Shown here: positions 1-6,135 of the stretch, one piece after another | How positions within the stretch are numbered: the first letter of the stretch is position 1 | How the letters are laid out: each line of letters opens with the position of its first letter | Source: an uncultured Eubacteriales bacterium | GTDB lineage: Bacteria; Bacillota; Clostridia; Oscillospirales; Oscillospiraceae | Assembly: GCA_958427375.1 (NCBI GenBank) | Contig: CAUABY010000101.1 | Span: 1-7,386, forward strand | Direction: 5' to 3' | Length of the DNA: 7,386 nt | Notes under the pieces: generated by a model | The model's input: the letters and a program-made list of their open reading frames with translations, nothing else | Told to the model about the DNA's origin: nothing | Databases searched by the model: none | Program-made: the position numbers and the translations under genes

Positions 1-604
1 AGTCCTCAAGCCACTCTGTCGCGTGTAAATCGAGGTGGTTTGTCGGCTCGTCGAGCAGGAGAATGTCGGTGTTTTCAAGGATGAGCCGCGCGAGGTTGAC
101 GCGTGTTTTCTCACCGCCGGAGAGGCTGGAAAAGAGCTGACTGCGCATCGCGGGCGGGATGTCAAGGCCGTTTGCCACGCGGTTTCTGTCCACATCCATC
201 TCATAGCCGCCGAGCCGACGGAAATCCTCGCTCACGCGGTCATATTCCTGCAAAAGCGCCGCGGACTGGTCGCTCTCCATCATGGCGGTCAGCTCGTCAA
301 TGCGGTTTGAGAGCCTGTACAGGTGGCGGTGCGCGTCCTTGAGCACGTCCTCCGTCGTCCAGTCCTCCGGGTAGACGGGGATTTGCGAGATGAGCCCCAG
401 CCGCTTGCCGGGGGCGAGCATCACATCACCCTCGTCATAGTCAAGCTCGCCCACGAGTATGCGGAAGAGCGTGGTCTTGCCGCAGCCGTTGTGGCCGAGT
501 ATGCCGACGCGCTCCCCGTCGTTTATCGAGAAGCTAAGCCCGTCGAGTATATTCTTGCCGAGCTCAAAGGATTTTACCAGTGAGCTTACGGATACATCTA
601 TCAT
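1..604 (-). CDS. ABC-F family ATPase, N-terminal part (runs off left edge)
   Basis: The first 201 codons of a soluble ABC-F protein are present. The family has two ATPase domains in one chain and no membrane domain; members bind the ribosome E site and act in translation or antibiotic protection. The first nucleotide-binding domain is complete through Walker B: Walker A GHNGCGKTT at residues 37-45, Q-loop Gln74, the ABC signature LSGGEKTRV at 161-169, and ILLLDEPTNHLD at 181-192. The DEPTNHLD form is typical of ABC-F. The stretch around residues 85-145 is the helical arm subdomain. The ATG at 604 is chosen because AAGGAG (611-616) lies 6 nt upstream. The start is 19 nt after the stop of the penicillin-binding protein, so it is probably the third gene of that operon. 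The linker and second ATPase domain lie outside the window, so I cannot assign an EttA, Uup or resistance subtype. Confidence 0.93.
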   Translation of the reverse strand, partial: MIDVSVSSLVKSFELGKNILDGLSFSINDGERVGILGHNGCGKTTLFRILVGELDYDEGDVMLAPGKRLGLISQIPVYPEDWTTEDVLKDAHRHLYRLSNRIDELTAMMESDQSAALLQEYDRVSEDFRRLGGYEMDVDRNRVANGLDIPPAMRSQLFSSLSGGEKTRVNLARLILENTDILLLDEPTNHLDLHATEWLED

Positions 605-623
605 TTCTTTCTCCTTGTGTATA

Positions 624-2003
624 TTAACCGAGGTATTCGAGGTAGTCCTGCAAATATTTGTTTGTCAGCGTGCCCGCCATGCTCAGCCCGCCGCCGCCGC
701 GCTCTATCATGGTGACAAAGGCGTAGGGGTGCTCAGGGTCGTCAAGAAAGCCGACGAACCACGCGTTTGACGTGCTGTCGCCAAGCTCCGCGGTGCCGGT
801 CTTGGCACAGATTTTAAGCCCCGGAAAATTGTGCTCCGCGTCATAGCTCGTGACGGCGGTGTAGTTCATCATCCGTTTGAGCTCGTTCGCGGTGTCGCTG
901 TTCATGTAGCGCTCGGCGACGGGGGCTTTGCCGTCGTTTATTAACTTCGGCTCCAAGAGAACGCCGCCGTTTGCAATTGCGGCGACGAAGCGCAGCATGG
1001 AGTAGGGGCAGACAAGGTCTGTCGACTGGCCGATGCCCGACCAGCCAATCTCCGGGTCGCCGACAAACTCTAAGGGGTAGTTTCCCTTTGCCGTGGGTAT
1101 GCCGTCAAGCGTCTGCACGTCCAAAAGCCCGAACTGGCGCACGTAATCCACCATTGTATCCTGACCGAGCCGCACGGCAAGCTTGGCAAAGGCGCAGTTG
1201 CAGGAGTTTGCAAGCGCCTGCTCAAAGGTCTGCTCCCCGTGCGCGCTCACGCAGGTGATGGGCACGCCCGCAATCACCGTCTCACCCTCGCAGTAGAACA
1301 GCTCCTCACCGAGGCTGGGGATGTTCTCCAGCGCGGCGGCGGCGGTCACAAGCTTGAAAACCGAGCCGGGCGTGAAAGCCGCCGAGAGACAGCGGTTGAT
1401 GTACGCGCCGTCGGCCACATCACCCTCCGCCTCCAGCGGGTCGACGCTGGGCATGGACACCATGCCGATAAGCTCCGCCGTGCGGTAGTTGCACACGAGC
1501 ACGGCTGCGCTGTAGTTTTCGCGCTTGGGCGCAATTTCATTGCCATCTTCGTCGTATACGGGCTGATAGTCCTCAGGCAGGGGCTTATAGAGGCGGCAGA
1601 GCCGCGCGTATATGAGCTTATTCAGCTCCGCGTCAATGTTCAAACGCAGAACGGAGTGTGACTCCTGCGTGGTGCCGTGGATGAGGTTAAAGCCCTGCAT
1701 CTGGCTCCAGAAGCTGGAGATAACGCCGGTGCCCGTGCGCCCCCAGTAGTCGCCGGTGACGTGGTAATTGGCCTCGCGCGTCCACTCATCGACGGCGAAG
1801 GTGTTTTCATAGCCGGTGAAGTAGGCGAGCTGAGTGCCGCGCCTGTCGAGCACCTGCCCGGTTGAGCCGGAGTTTGCGCGCGAGAAGTACAGCGCCCAGT
1901 CCGCGCCGTTGTCCACATAGCGCAGAACATACAGCACCATCCCACAGATGATGGCCGCCGAGAGCAAAAGCACGGAGACGGCGCGCCTTGTCATTCGTTT
2001 CAT
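624..2003 (-). CDS. Class B penicillin-binding protein (peptidoglycan transpeptidase)
   Basis: This 459-residue protein should cross-link peptidoglycan outside the membrane by a serine acyl-enzyme mechanism. One N-terminal membrane anchor (about 8-28) is followed by the class B pedestal motif VLDRRG (51-56). The transpeptidase domain carries all three catalytic motifs: SVFK at 214-217 with nucleophile Ser214, SCN at 267-269, and KTGT at 401-404. There is no glycosyltransferase domain, so polymerisation must come from a partner, presumably the SEDS protein encoded just upstream. The length is short for FtsI/SpoVD and nearer to actinobacterial PbpA, and I see no PASTA repeats. The ATG at 2003 overlaps the upstream stop in an ATGA arrangement. 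Its Shine-Dalgarno GGAGG (2011-2015) lies inside the upstream gene, 7 nt before the start, which suggests translational coupling. Whether it serves elongation, division or sporulation cannot be told from sequence. Confidence 0.95.
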   Translation of the reverse strand: MKRMTRRAVSVLLLSAAIICGMVLYVLRYVDNGADWALYFSRANSGSTGQVLDRRGTQLAYFTGYENTFAVDEWTREANYHVTGDYWGRTGTGVISSFWSQMQGFNLIHGTTQESHSVLRLNIDAELNKLIYARLCRLYKPLPEDYQPVYDEDGNEIAPKRENYSAAVLVCNYRTAELIGMVSMPSVDPLEAEGDVADGAYINRCLSAAFTPGSVFKLVTAAAALENIPSLGEELFYCEGETVIAGVPITCVSAHGEQTFEQALANSCNCAFAKLAVRLGQDTMVDYVRQFGLLDVQTLDGIPTAKGNYPLEFVGDPEIGWSGIGQSTDLVCPYSMLRFVAAIANGGVLLEPKLINDGKAPVAERYMNSDTANELKRMMNYTAVTSYDAEHNFPGLKICAKTGTAELGDSTSNAWFVGFLDDPEHPYAFVTMIERGGGGLSMAGTLTNKYLQDYLEYLG

Positions 2004-3736
2004 TCGTCGTCCTCCATGTACTCGTATTCGTCATCGTCATCATCGTAATCCTCAGGCTCAACAATCTGCCTGACGGCGTTCACGGCGAAGCTTGCGTTCT
2101 TGCGGTTGTCCTCACTCTTGATAAAGGCCATCATCATCCAGCAGGCGAGCATGGACGAGCCGCCGCGCGAGACAAAGGGGAAGGTGACGCCCGTGAATGG
2201 CAGAATGTCCAGCGAGCCGAACACGTTCAGCGCAAGCTGCACGAGCAGCATGGTAACCGCGGCGCAGGCGGCAATCGAGTGATAGGCAGAGCGGCTGCGG
2301 CGCACGGAGCGCACGGCGAAAAAGGCCAGCACCAGCACCGAGAGCACCATGAGTATGCCTATTATGAGCCCAAGCTCCTCACAGATCATGGCAAACACCA
2401 TGTCGGTATTTGCCGCGAATATGGTTTCAAGCCAGCCCGCGCCCGCGCCCTTGCCGAAGAGCCCGCCGGAAGCGGCGGCGGACATGGCGCGCGTCTGCTG
2501 GAAGCCGGTGTCGTATATATCCTCCCACACGTGCCCCCAGGTCGCAAAGCGCTGGGCAATGTAGGGCTTGACCGACACGGCCAGAAATCCTGCCAGCCCC
2601 GCGCCGGACACGGCCAGCAGCACTGTGGCTATAGAGCCTGAGCGCATGAAGGAGATGACGAGGAAGCACACAAAGAATATGAGCGCCGTGCCAAAGTCGC
2701 CGATGAGCGCGAGCGCCACAACGCAGGCCGCGGAAAAGCCGATGAAGCCGTACAGGTTTCGCGTGCGGTAGAGCTTGTCGAGCGTGGACGCGCCAACATA
2801 GATGTACAGCGGCTTTACAAATTCCGAGGGCTGAAAGGAGTACCCGGCGAACTCAAGCCAGTTTCGCGCGCCGAATACCGCGTCACTCGTCGCCACGTTT
2901 ACCGCCAGAAGCACTAAGGCCAGCACACCCACGGGCACGCGCGTCAGCGATGTGCGCCGCAGGTTGCGCAGCCACAGCCCGCACAGCCAGAACAGCAGCA
3001 CACCGACAATGGTCAGCAGAAGCTGCTTATACATGTCCTCCGGCGTTGAGGAGGCGGCCACGGACATACCAAGCGCGCTGAGGTAGAAGGCAAGTGTCTC
3101 CACCTCAAAGCCGCTTCTGTCGAGAAAGCGCATCGTGTAGTAGCAAAGCCACTCCACGCAGATAAGCCCCGCAAAGGCGAGGGCGATATCGGCCGAGTGC
3201 CCGCCCTGAGAGGTGAACACGTGCTCAAGCATAAGAAAAAGCTCAAAGAGCGTGAGGTATACAAGCGTCAGCGCGGGGGACACACCGTGCCCGGCAACTG
3301 TGCGCTTACCCTCAAGCGTCTCGCGCTGCTCGGTGGTTATGGGGATAAAGCGTGCGGTCGTGCCGCCAAAGTTCAAAACATCTCCGCTTCTCAGCATCAC
3401 ACCGTTTGCGCCGACTTTCACGCCGTTTACCCACACGCCACCCTTGGAGAATATGTCGTACAGCACCCATGCGCCCTTGTCCGTGCGGCTGAGCACGGCG
3501 TGGACGCGGCTGATGTTGGGCATGTCAATGCGTATGTCGGATGAGCGGGAGCGGCCTATGGTGTTTTCCCAGTGGTAGATGGGCAACTTGTCCCGCCCGC
3601 GGCGGATATAGCCCCACAGCTCCAGCTCGTAGCGTTCATTGAGCATGGAGCGGATGCAGCGAATCAAAATCGCGGCGGAGAGCAGGATAAGGGCGTATTT
3701 AGATGTAGTCATGGCGTAGCTCATCAGCTGCTCCAT
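2000..3736 (-). CDS. FHA-domain FtsW/RodA/SpoVE (SEDS) glycan polymerase
   Basis: This 578-residue fusion has an N-terminal membrane segment (about 12-29) and then a cytoplasmic FHA phosphothreonine-binding domain (about 57-131) with GRS at 61-63, SRVHA at 76-80 and VNG at 103-105. A multi-pass SEDS domain follows (about 155-540). SEDS hallmarks are QPSEF (302-306), GDFGTALIF (346-354), ASGGLFGKG (422-430), EELG (453-456) and PFVSRGGSS (520-528). Arg523 stands where many FtsW/RodA proteins have Tyr. Asp406, in WED before the GFQQ motif, aligns with the catalytic Asp of the large extracellular loop. SEDS proteins polymerise lipid II into glycan strands with a class B PBP, and that partner is the next gene. 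The last 17 residues are almost all acidic or Tyr. The start is uncertain: Met1 at 3736 has GGTGAG 6 nt upstream, while Met5 at 3724 is preceded by GGAG at 6 nt. Confidence 0.94.
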   Translation of the reverse strand: MEQLMSYAMTTSKYALILLSAAILIRCIRSMLNERYELELWGYIRRGRDKLPIYHWENTIGRSRSSDIRIDMPNISRVHAVLSRTDKGAWVLYDIFSKGGVWVNGVKVGANGVMLRSGDVLNFGGTTARFIPITTEQRETLEGKRTVAGHGVSPALTLVYLTLFELFLMLEHVFTSQGGHSADIALAFAGLICVEWLCYYTMRFLDRSGFEVETLAFYLSALGMSVAASSTPEDMYKQLLLTIVGVLLFWLCGLWLRNLRRTSLTRVPVGVLALVLLAVNVATSDAVFGARNWLEFAGYSFQPSEFVKPLYIYVGASTLDKLYRTRNLYGFIGFSAACVVALALIGDFGTALIFFVCFLVISFMRSGSIATVLLAVSGAGLAGFLAVSVKPYIAQRFATWGHVWEDIYDTGFQQTRAMSAAASGGLFGKGAGAGWLETIFAANTDMVFAMICEELGLIIGILMVLSVLVLAFFAVRSVRRSRSAYHSIAACAAVTMLLVQLALNVFGSLDILPFTGVTFPFVSRGGSSMLACWMMMAFIKSEDNRKNASFAVNAVRQIVEPEDYDDDDDEYEYMEDDE

Positions 3737-3771
3737 CTAAGACTCACCACCATTGCAGGAATAATAATCTA

Positions 3772-3808
3772 ATTATACATTATATCATAAATTATATTAT
3801 GTTGACAA
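3772..3808 (-). promoter_or_regulatory. Promoter of the FHA-FtsW/PBP/ABC-F operon
   Basis: On the minus strand, TTGTCA (3803-3808) is followed by an 18-nt spacer and a perfect TATAAT (3779-3784). TG one base before the -10 gives an extended -10 element (TGATATAAT). Transcription should start near 3772, leaving a leader of about 35 nt before the ATG at 3736. The -35 is on the opposite strand of the rightward promoter's -35, so the two polymerase sites overlap. Confidence 0.8.
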
Positions 3809-3830
3809 CTGCGGCGAGTTAATCTAAAAT
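3802..3830 (+). promoter_or_regulatory. Consensus sigma-A promoter of the NusG_II/Gx operon
   Basis: A perfect -35 TTGACA (3802-3807), a 17-nt spacer and TAAAAT (3825-3830) form a near-consensus housekeeping promoter. The expected start point, 7 or 8 nt past the -10, is 3837-3838, the A of the downstream start codon. I see no Shine-Dalgarno sequence between the -10 and the ATG. The -35 shares bases 3803-3807 with the -35 of the divergent promoter. Confidence 0.8.
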
Positions 3831-3837
3831 AAATCTT

Positions 3838-4224
3838 ATGAAAAGAAATACTGATAACCCGCGCGTGGACAAGCGTTCGTGGGTATGGGCAGCGGCGCTG
3901 GCGGCGGTGTGCCTCGTCTGTGCGGCCGCGTTCATCATAATGGGCAGGCTCAATACGGGCACGGTGGCCGTGGTTCGGCTCGACGGGGAGGAGGTCTACC
4001 GCGTCGACCTTGCCAAGGTCACGCAGAGCTATGACTATGAGCTGGACACGGAGTTTGGCCATAACACCATACACATTGAGCCGGGCGCGATATCCGTTTC
4101 CGAGGCGGACTGCCCGGATCAGGTCTGCGTCCGGCAGGGCGCGATAACGCAGGGCGGCGTGCCGATTATCTGCATGCCGCATCATTTGAGCGTGAGAATC
4201 GAAGGTGGCGGAATAGATGCGTAA
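3838..4224 (+). CDS. Membrane-anchored NusG domain II-containing protein
   Basis: This 128-residue protein has one N-terminal membrane segment (about 16-35) and a small extracytoplasmic domain matching the NusG_II family. The diagnostic part is Asp91-Cys92-Pro-Asp-Gln-Val-Cys97-Val-Arg-Gln-Gly at 91-101, followed by IICMPHH (110-116) with Cys112. It lacks the NusG NGN domain and is not a transcription factor; the name reflects fold similarity only. Family members in Firmicutes are often encoded beside Gx-type membrane proteins, ApbE flavin transferases or Rnf genes, and their function is not established. The ATG at 3838 is the only reasonable start: the next Met is residue 35, inside the membrane segment, and GTG at residue 10 has no ribosome site. 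The start codon sits at the predicted transcription start. Its last 8 nt overlap the next gene. Confidence 0.88.
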   Translation: MKRNTDNPRVDKRSWVWAAALAAVCLVCAAAFIIMGRLNTGTVAVVRLDGEEVYRVDLAKVTQSYDYELDTEFGHNTIHIEPGAISVSEADCPDQVCVRQGAITQGGVPIICMPHHLSVRIEGGGIDA

Positions 4225-4717
4225 AACAAAAAAATTAGCGCTCATGGCGGTGCTGACGGCTATAGCGCTCACTATATTTATGATAGAGTCGCAAATCCCG
4301 GCGCCAGTGCCCATTCCGGGCGTGAAGTTGGGGCTCGCCAATATCATCACCCTCACAACGATGCTCATTCTGGGCAGGAAAGAGGCGGGAGCGGTGCTCA
4401 CCGTGCGCGTTTTGATGGGCGCTGTGTTCGCGGGCAGCCCCGCGTCGCTTTTGTACAGCGCTATGGGCGGGCTTTTCGCCTACATCGTCATGTGCCTTTT
4501 GGTGGGCGTCATCCCGGAAAAGCGGCTGTGGGCGCTCTCAGCGCTCTCCGCTGTGGCGCATAACGCCGGGCAGCTTCTGGCCTGTGTGCTGGTGGTGAAA
4601 ACGCCGGGCGTTTTCGTGTACGCCCCCGCACTCATTGTCTCCGGCGTGATTACGGGCGCGTTCACCGGCTGGGGCGCGATGTACCTCGTGCGCGCGCTGA
4701 GAAAAATGAAATTATAA
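4217..4717 (+). CDS. Gx transporter / Hpre_diP_synt_I family membrane protein
   Basis: This 166-residue, very hydrophobic protein has about five membrane segments and resembles the S-component fold of ECF transporters. Family signatures are IESQIP (23-28), PGVKLGLANIITL (34-46), the RVLMGAVFAG stretch (64-73) and AHNAGQL (114-120). Databases name the family either Gx transporter or heptaprenyl diphosphate synthase component I. The second name implies a role near polyprenyl diphosphate synthesis, but the sequence is a membrane protein with no Asp-rich prenyltransferase motif. No ECF energising subunits or polyprenyl synthetase gene is visible here, so substrate and partners are unknown. The ATG at 4217 overlaps the NusG_II gene by 8 nt and has AAGGTGG (4202-4208) 8 nt upstream, so the two are probably translated together. 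No terminator hairpin follows it. Confidence 0.87.
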   Translation: MRKTKKLALMAVLTAIALTIFMIESQIPAPVPIPGVKLGLANIITLTTMLILGRKEAGAVLTVRVLMGAVFAGSPASLLYSAMGGLFAYIVMCLLVGVIPEKRLWALSALSAVAHNAGQLLACVLVVKTPGVFVYAPALIVSGVITGAFTGWGAMYLVRALRKMKL

Positions 4718-4740
4718 TGCCGCTTTAATATTTATTAGAT

Positions 4741-4768
4741 TTGACTAATCAAAAAGAATGGATATAAT
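4741..4768 (+). promoter_or_regulatory. Promoter of the Mrp/NifX-like operon
   Basis: TTGACT (4741-4746), a 16-nt spacer and a perfect TATAAT (4763-4768) lie in the AT-rich gap after the Gx gene. A second overlapping TATAAT is at 4768-4773 but sits too far from the -35. Transcription should start near 4775, giving a leader of about 39 nt. A short dyad, ATTAG (4734-4738) and CTAAT (4745-4749), spans the -35 and could be an operator. With no terminator upstream, read-through from the Gx gene is also possible. Confidence 0.75.
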
Positions 4769-4813
4769 ATAATTACAAATTATAAATATATAAACTGAAA
4801 GGTAAGATTTAAT

Positions 4814-5641
4814 ATGAGTGATTGCAACCACGACTGCGCCAATTGCGCGGAAAACTGCGAAAGCCGCGACCCGAAGAGCTTTCTCAAGCCCCTGCGCGAG
4901 GGCTCCAGCGTTAAAAAGGTCATTGCCGTCGTCAGCGGCAAGGGCGGCGTCGGCAAGTCCCTTGTGACAAGCCTGCTCGCCTCTGAGATGCAGCGCCGCG
5001 GCCATAACTGCGCAGTGCTCGACGCGGATATCACCGGCCCCTCCATCCCCAAGTCCTTCGGCATCACCGAGCACTGCCTTGGCACGGATGAGTATATCAT
5101 CCCCGTTACCACGCCCTCCGGCATGCAGATTATGTCCATCAACCTCATTCTTCAGGATGAGCGCGAGCCGGTTGTGTGGCGCGGCCCGGTCATTGCCGGT
5201 GCTGTGACCCAGTTCTGGACGGATGTTCTCTGGCAGGATGTGGACTACATGTTTGTTGACATGCCTCCCGGAACGGGCGACGTGCCGCTGACCGTGTTCC
5301 AGTCCCTGCCGGTTGACGGTATTGTCATCGTCACCTCCCCGCAGGATCTTGTCGGCATGATAGTCGCCAAGGCCGTGAAGATGGCGGAGATGATGAACGT
5401 GCCCGTGCTTGGCATTGTGGAGAACATGTCCTACTTCAAGTGCCCCGACTGCGGCAAGGAAATCTCCATCTTCGGCGAGAGCAAGGTTGAGAAGGTCGCG
5501 GAAGAATTCGGCATTGAGCATTTCGTGCGCTTGCCCATAGACCCTGTGGTCGCCACTATGGTCGACGCGGGCGAGGTTGAGCATGTCAGCGGCGAGCACA
5601 TCTCTTCGCTTGTCGATGTGATTGAAAAAGGAGAAGCCTGA
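4814..5641 (+). CDS. Mrp/NBP35 family Fe-S cluster carrier ATPase
   Basis: This 275-residue cytoplasmic P-loop ATPase belongs to the Mrp/ApbC/NBP35 branch of the MinD/SIMIBI class. The family binds a [4Fe-4S] cluster at the dimer interface and delivers it to target proteins. The deviant Walker A GKGGVGKS is at 42-49, the ADITGPSIPK stretch at 71-80, and the switch II motif DMPPGTGD at 149-156. The bridging CxxC is Cys210/Cys213 in KCPDCGK. The N-terminus carries four more cysteines (Cys4, Cys8, Cys11, Cys15), an arrangement like the second cluster site of eukaryotic Nbp35, and lacks the DUF59 domain of longer Mrp proteins. The ATG at 4814 is supported by AAAGGT (4798-4803), 10 nt upstream. 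The gene ends in TGATG, a 1-nt overlap with the NifX-like gene, which suggests the two products work together. Confidence 0.95.
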   Translation: MSDCNHDCANCAENCESRDPKSFLKPLREGSSVKKVIAVVSGKGGVGKSLVTSLLASEMQRRGHNCAVLDADITGPSIPKSFGITEHCLGTDEYIIPVTTPSGMQIMSINLILQDEREPVVWRGPVIAGAVTQFWTDVLWQDVDYMFVDMPPGTGDVPLTVFQSLPVDGIVIVTSPQDLVGMIVAKAVKMAEMMNVPVLGIVENMSYFKCPDCGKEISIFGESKVEKVAEEFGIEHFVRLPIDPVVATMVDAGEVEHVSGEHISSLVDVIEKGEA

Positions 5642-6075
5642 TGATAATTGCTGTTGCCTATGACGCGGGCAATATAGGCGAGCACTTCGGCCATGCCGAT
5701 ATGTTCGCGCTCTATGACTATCCGAATTATGAGGTTGAGCAGTGTACAAAGCGCCTTATAGACTGCTCCGACCGCCACGGCCACGCGGCCATGGCTGAGC
5801 TCATGCGCGAGAATAAGGTTGACATGGTGCTCGTCGGCCGCATGGGTCCTGAGGCGAAGAGCATGCTGCTGAGCTTTGGCATTGTCCCCGTTGTGGGTTA
5901 CTGCGGCGACGCGGACACGGCGGCAGACCTGCTTATCACCGGCCAGCTCCCGCTTGACGGGATGGAGGCCGAGTCCTGCGGCGGCGGATGCGGCGGATGC
6001 GGTGGCGGCTGCTGCGGCGGAGACGACGCGGACGGCGGTTCCTGCGGCTGTGGCGGCGGATGCTGCGGCGAGTGA
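5641..6075 (+). CDS. NifX/NifB-C-terminal-like cluster-binding protein with Cys/Gly-rich tail
   Basis: This 144-residue protein has a dinitrogenase iron-molybdenum cofactor biosynthesis domain (about 1-105): an N-terminal IAVAYD strand, GEHFGHAD (13-20), DRHGHAAMAELM (44-55) and a glycine-rich MVLVGRMGPEAKSML segment (62-76). The fold binds Fe-S or Mo-Fe cluster intermediates in NifX and NafY. Stand-alone clostridial versions occur in organisms with no nitrogenase, and their role there is unclear. No nif structural genes are in this window. Residues 113-144 form a separate tail with 9 Cys and 17 Gly in 32 positions, including two CC pairs, and probably bind metal. AAGGAG (5628-5633) lies 7 nt before the ATG, and the start overlaps the Mrp stop by one base. 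I infer that Mrp and this protein exchange a cluster or metal. Confidence 0.9.
   Translation: MIIAVAYDAGNIGEHFGHADMFALYDYPNYEVEQCTKRLIDCSDRHGHAAMAELMRENKVDMVLVGRMGPEAKSMLLSFGIVPVVGYCGDADTAADLLITGQLPLDGMEAESCGGGCGGCGGGCCGGDDADGGSCGCGGGCCGE
5977..6072 (+). repeat. Low-complexity GGC/TGC tract encoding the Cys/Gly tail
   Basis: This part of the NifX-like gene consists of imperfect repeats of units such as TGCGGCGGA and TGCGGTGGC, broken once by a short DDAD segment (residues 128-131). Such tracts can expand or contract by replication slippage, so tail length may vary between strains. Confidence 0.75.
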
Positions 6076-6095
6076 CATTGTAAAAAATTAAAATC

Positions 6096-6135
6096 AGCGG
6101 AGTAACACAGAATGAGCTGTGCTGCTCCGCTTTTT
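6096..6135 (+). terminator. Rho-independent terminator after the Mrp/NifX-like operon
   Basis: An outer 7-bp stem, AGCGGAG (6096-6102) with CTCCGCT (6125-6131), encloses a 3x3 internal loop and an inner 5-bp stem, CACAG (6106-6110) with CTGTG (6117-6121), capped by AATGAG. A run of five T (6131-6135) follows and an A-rich run (6082-6093) precedes it. It lies 20 nt after the NifX-like stop codon. Confidence 0.88.

Noticed and set aside
1988..2641. A 217-codon plus-strand open frame opposite the FtsW/RodA-like gene
   Set aside because: It is antisense to conserved SEDS motifs, and its composition is that of a reverse-strand shadow.
3838..4224. Reading the NusG_II protein as the transcription factor NusG
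   Set aside because: It lacks the NGN domain and has an N-terminal membrane segment with extracytoplasmic Cys residues, so a role in transcription is not supported.
4745..5749. A 334-codon minus-strand open frame opposite the Mrp gene
   Set aside because: It lies antisense to a clearly recognisable Mrp ATPase, is rich in His, Arg and Ala as expected from the reverse strand of GC-rich coding DNA, and matches no family I know.
5431..6078. A 215-codon minus-strand frame opposite the Mrp and NifX-like genes
   Set aside because: Its Ala/Thr-rich start is the reverse complement of the Cys/Gly repeat, and the plus-strand genes have strong family motifs.
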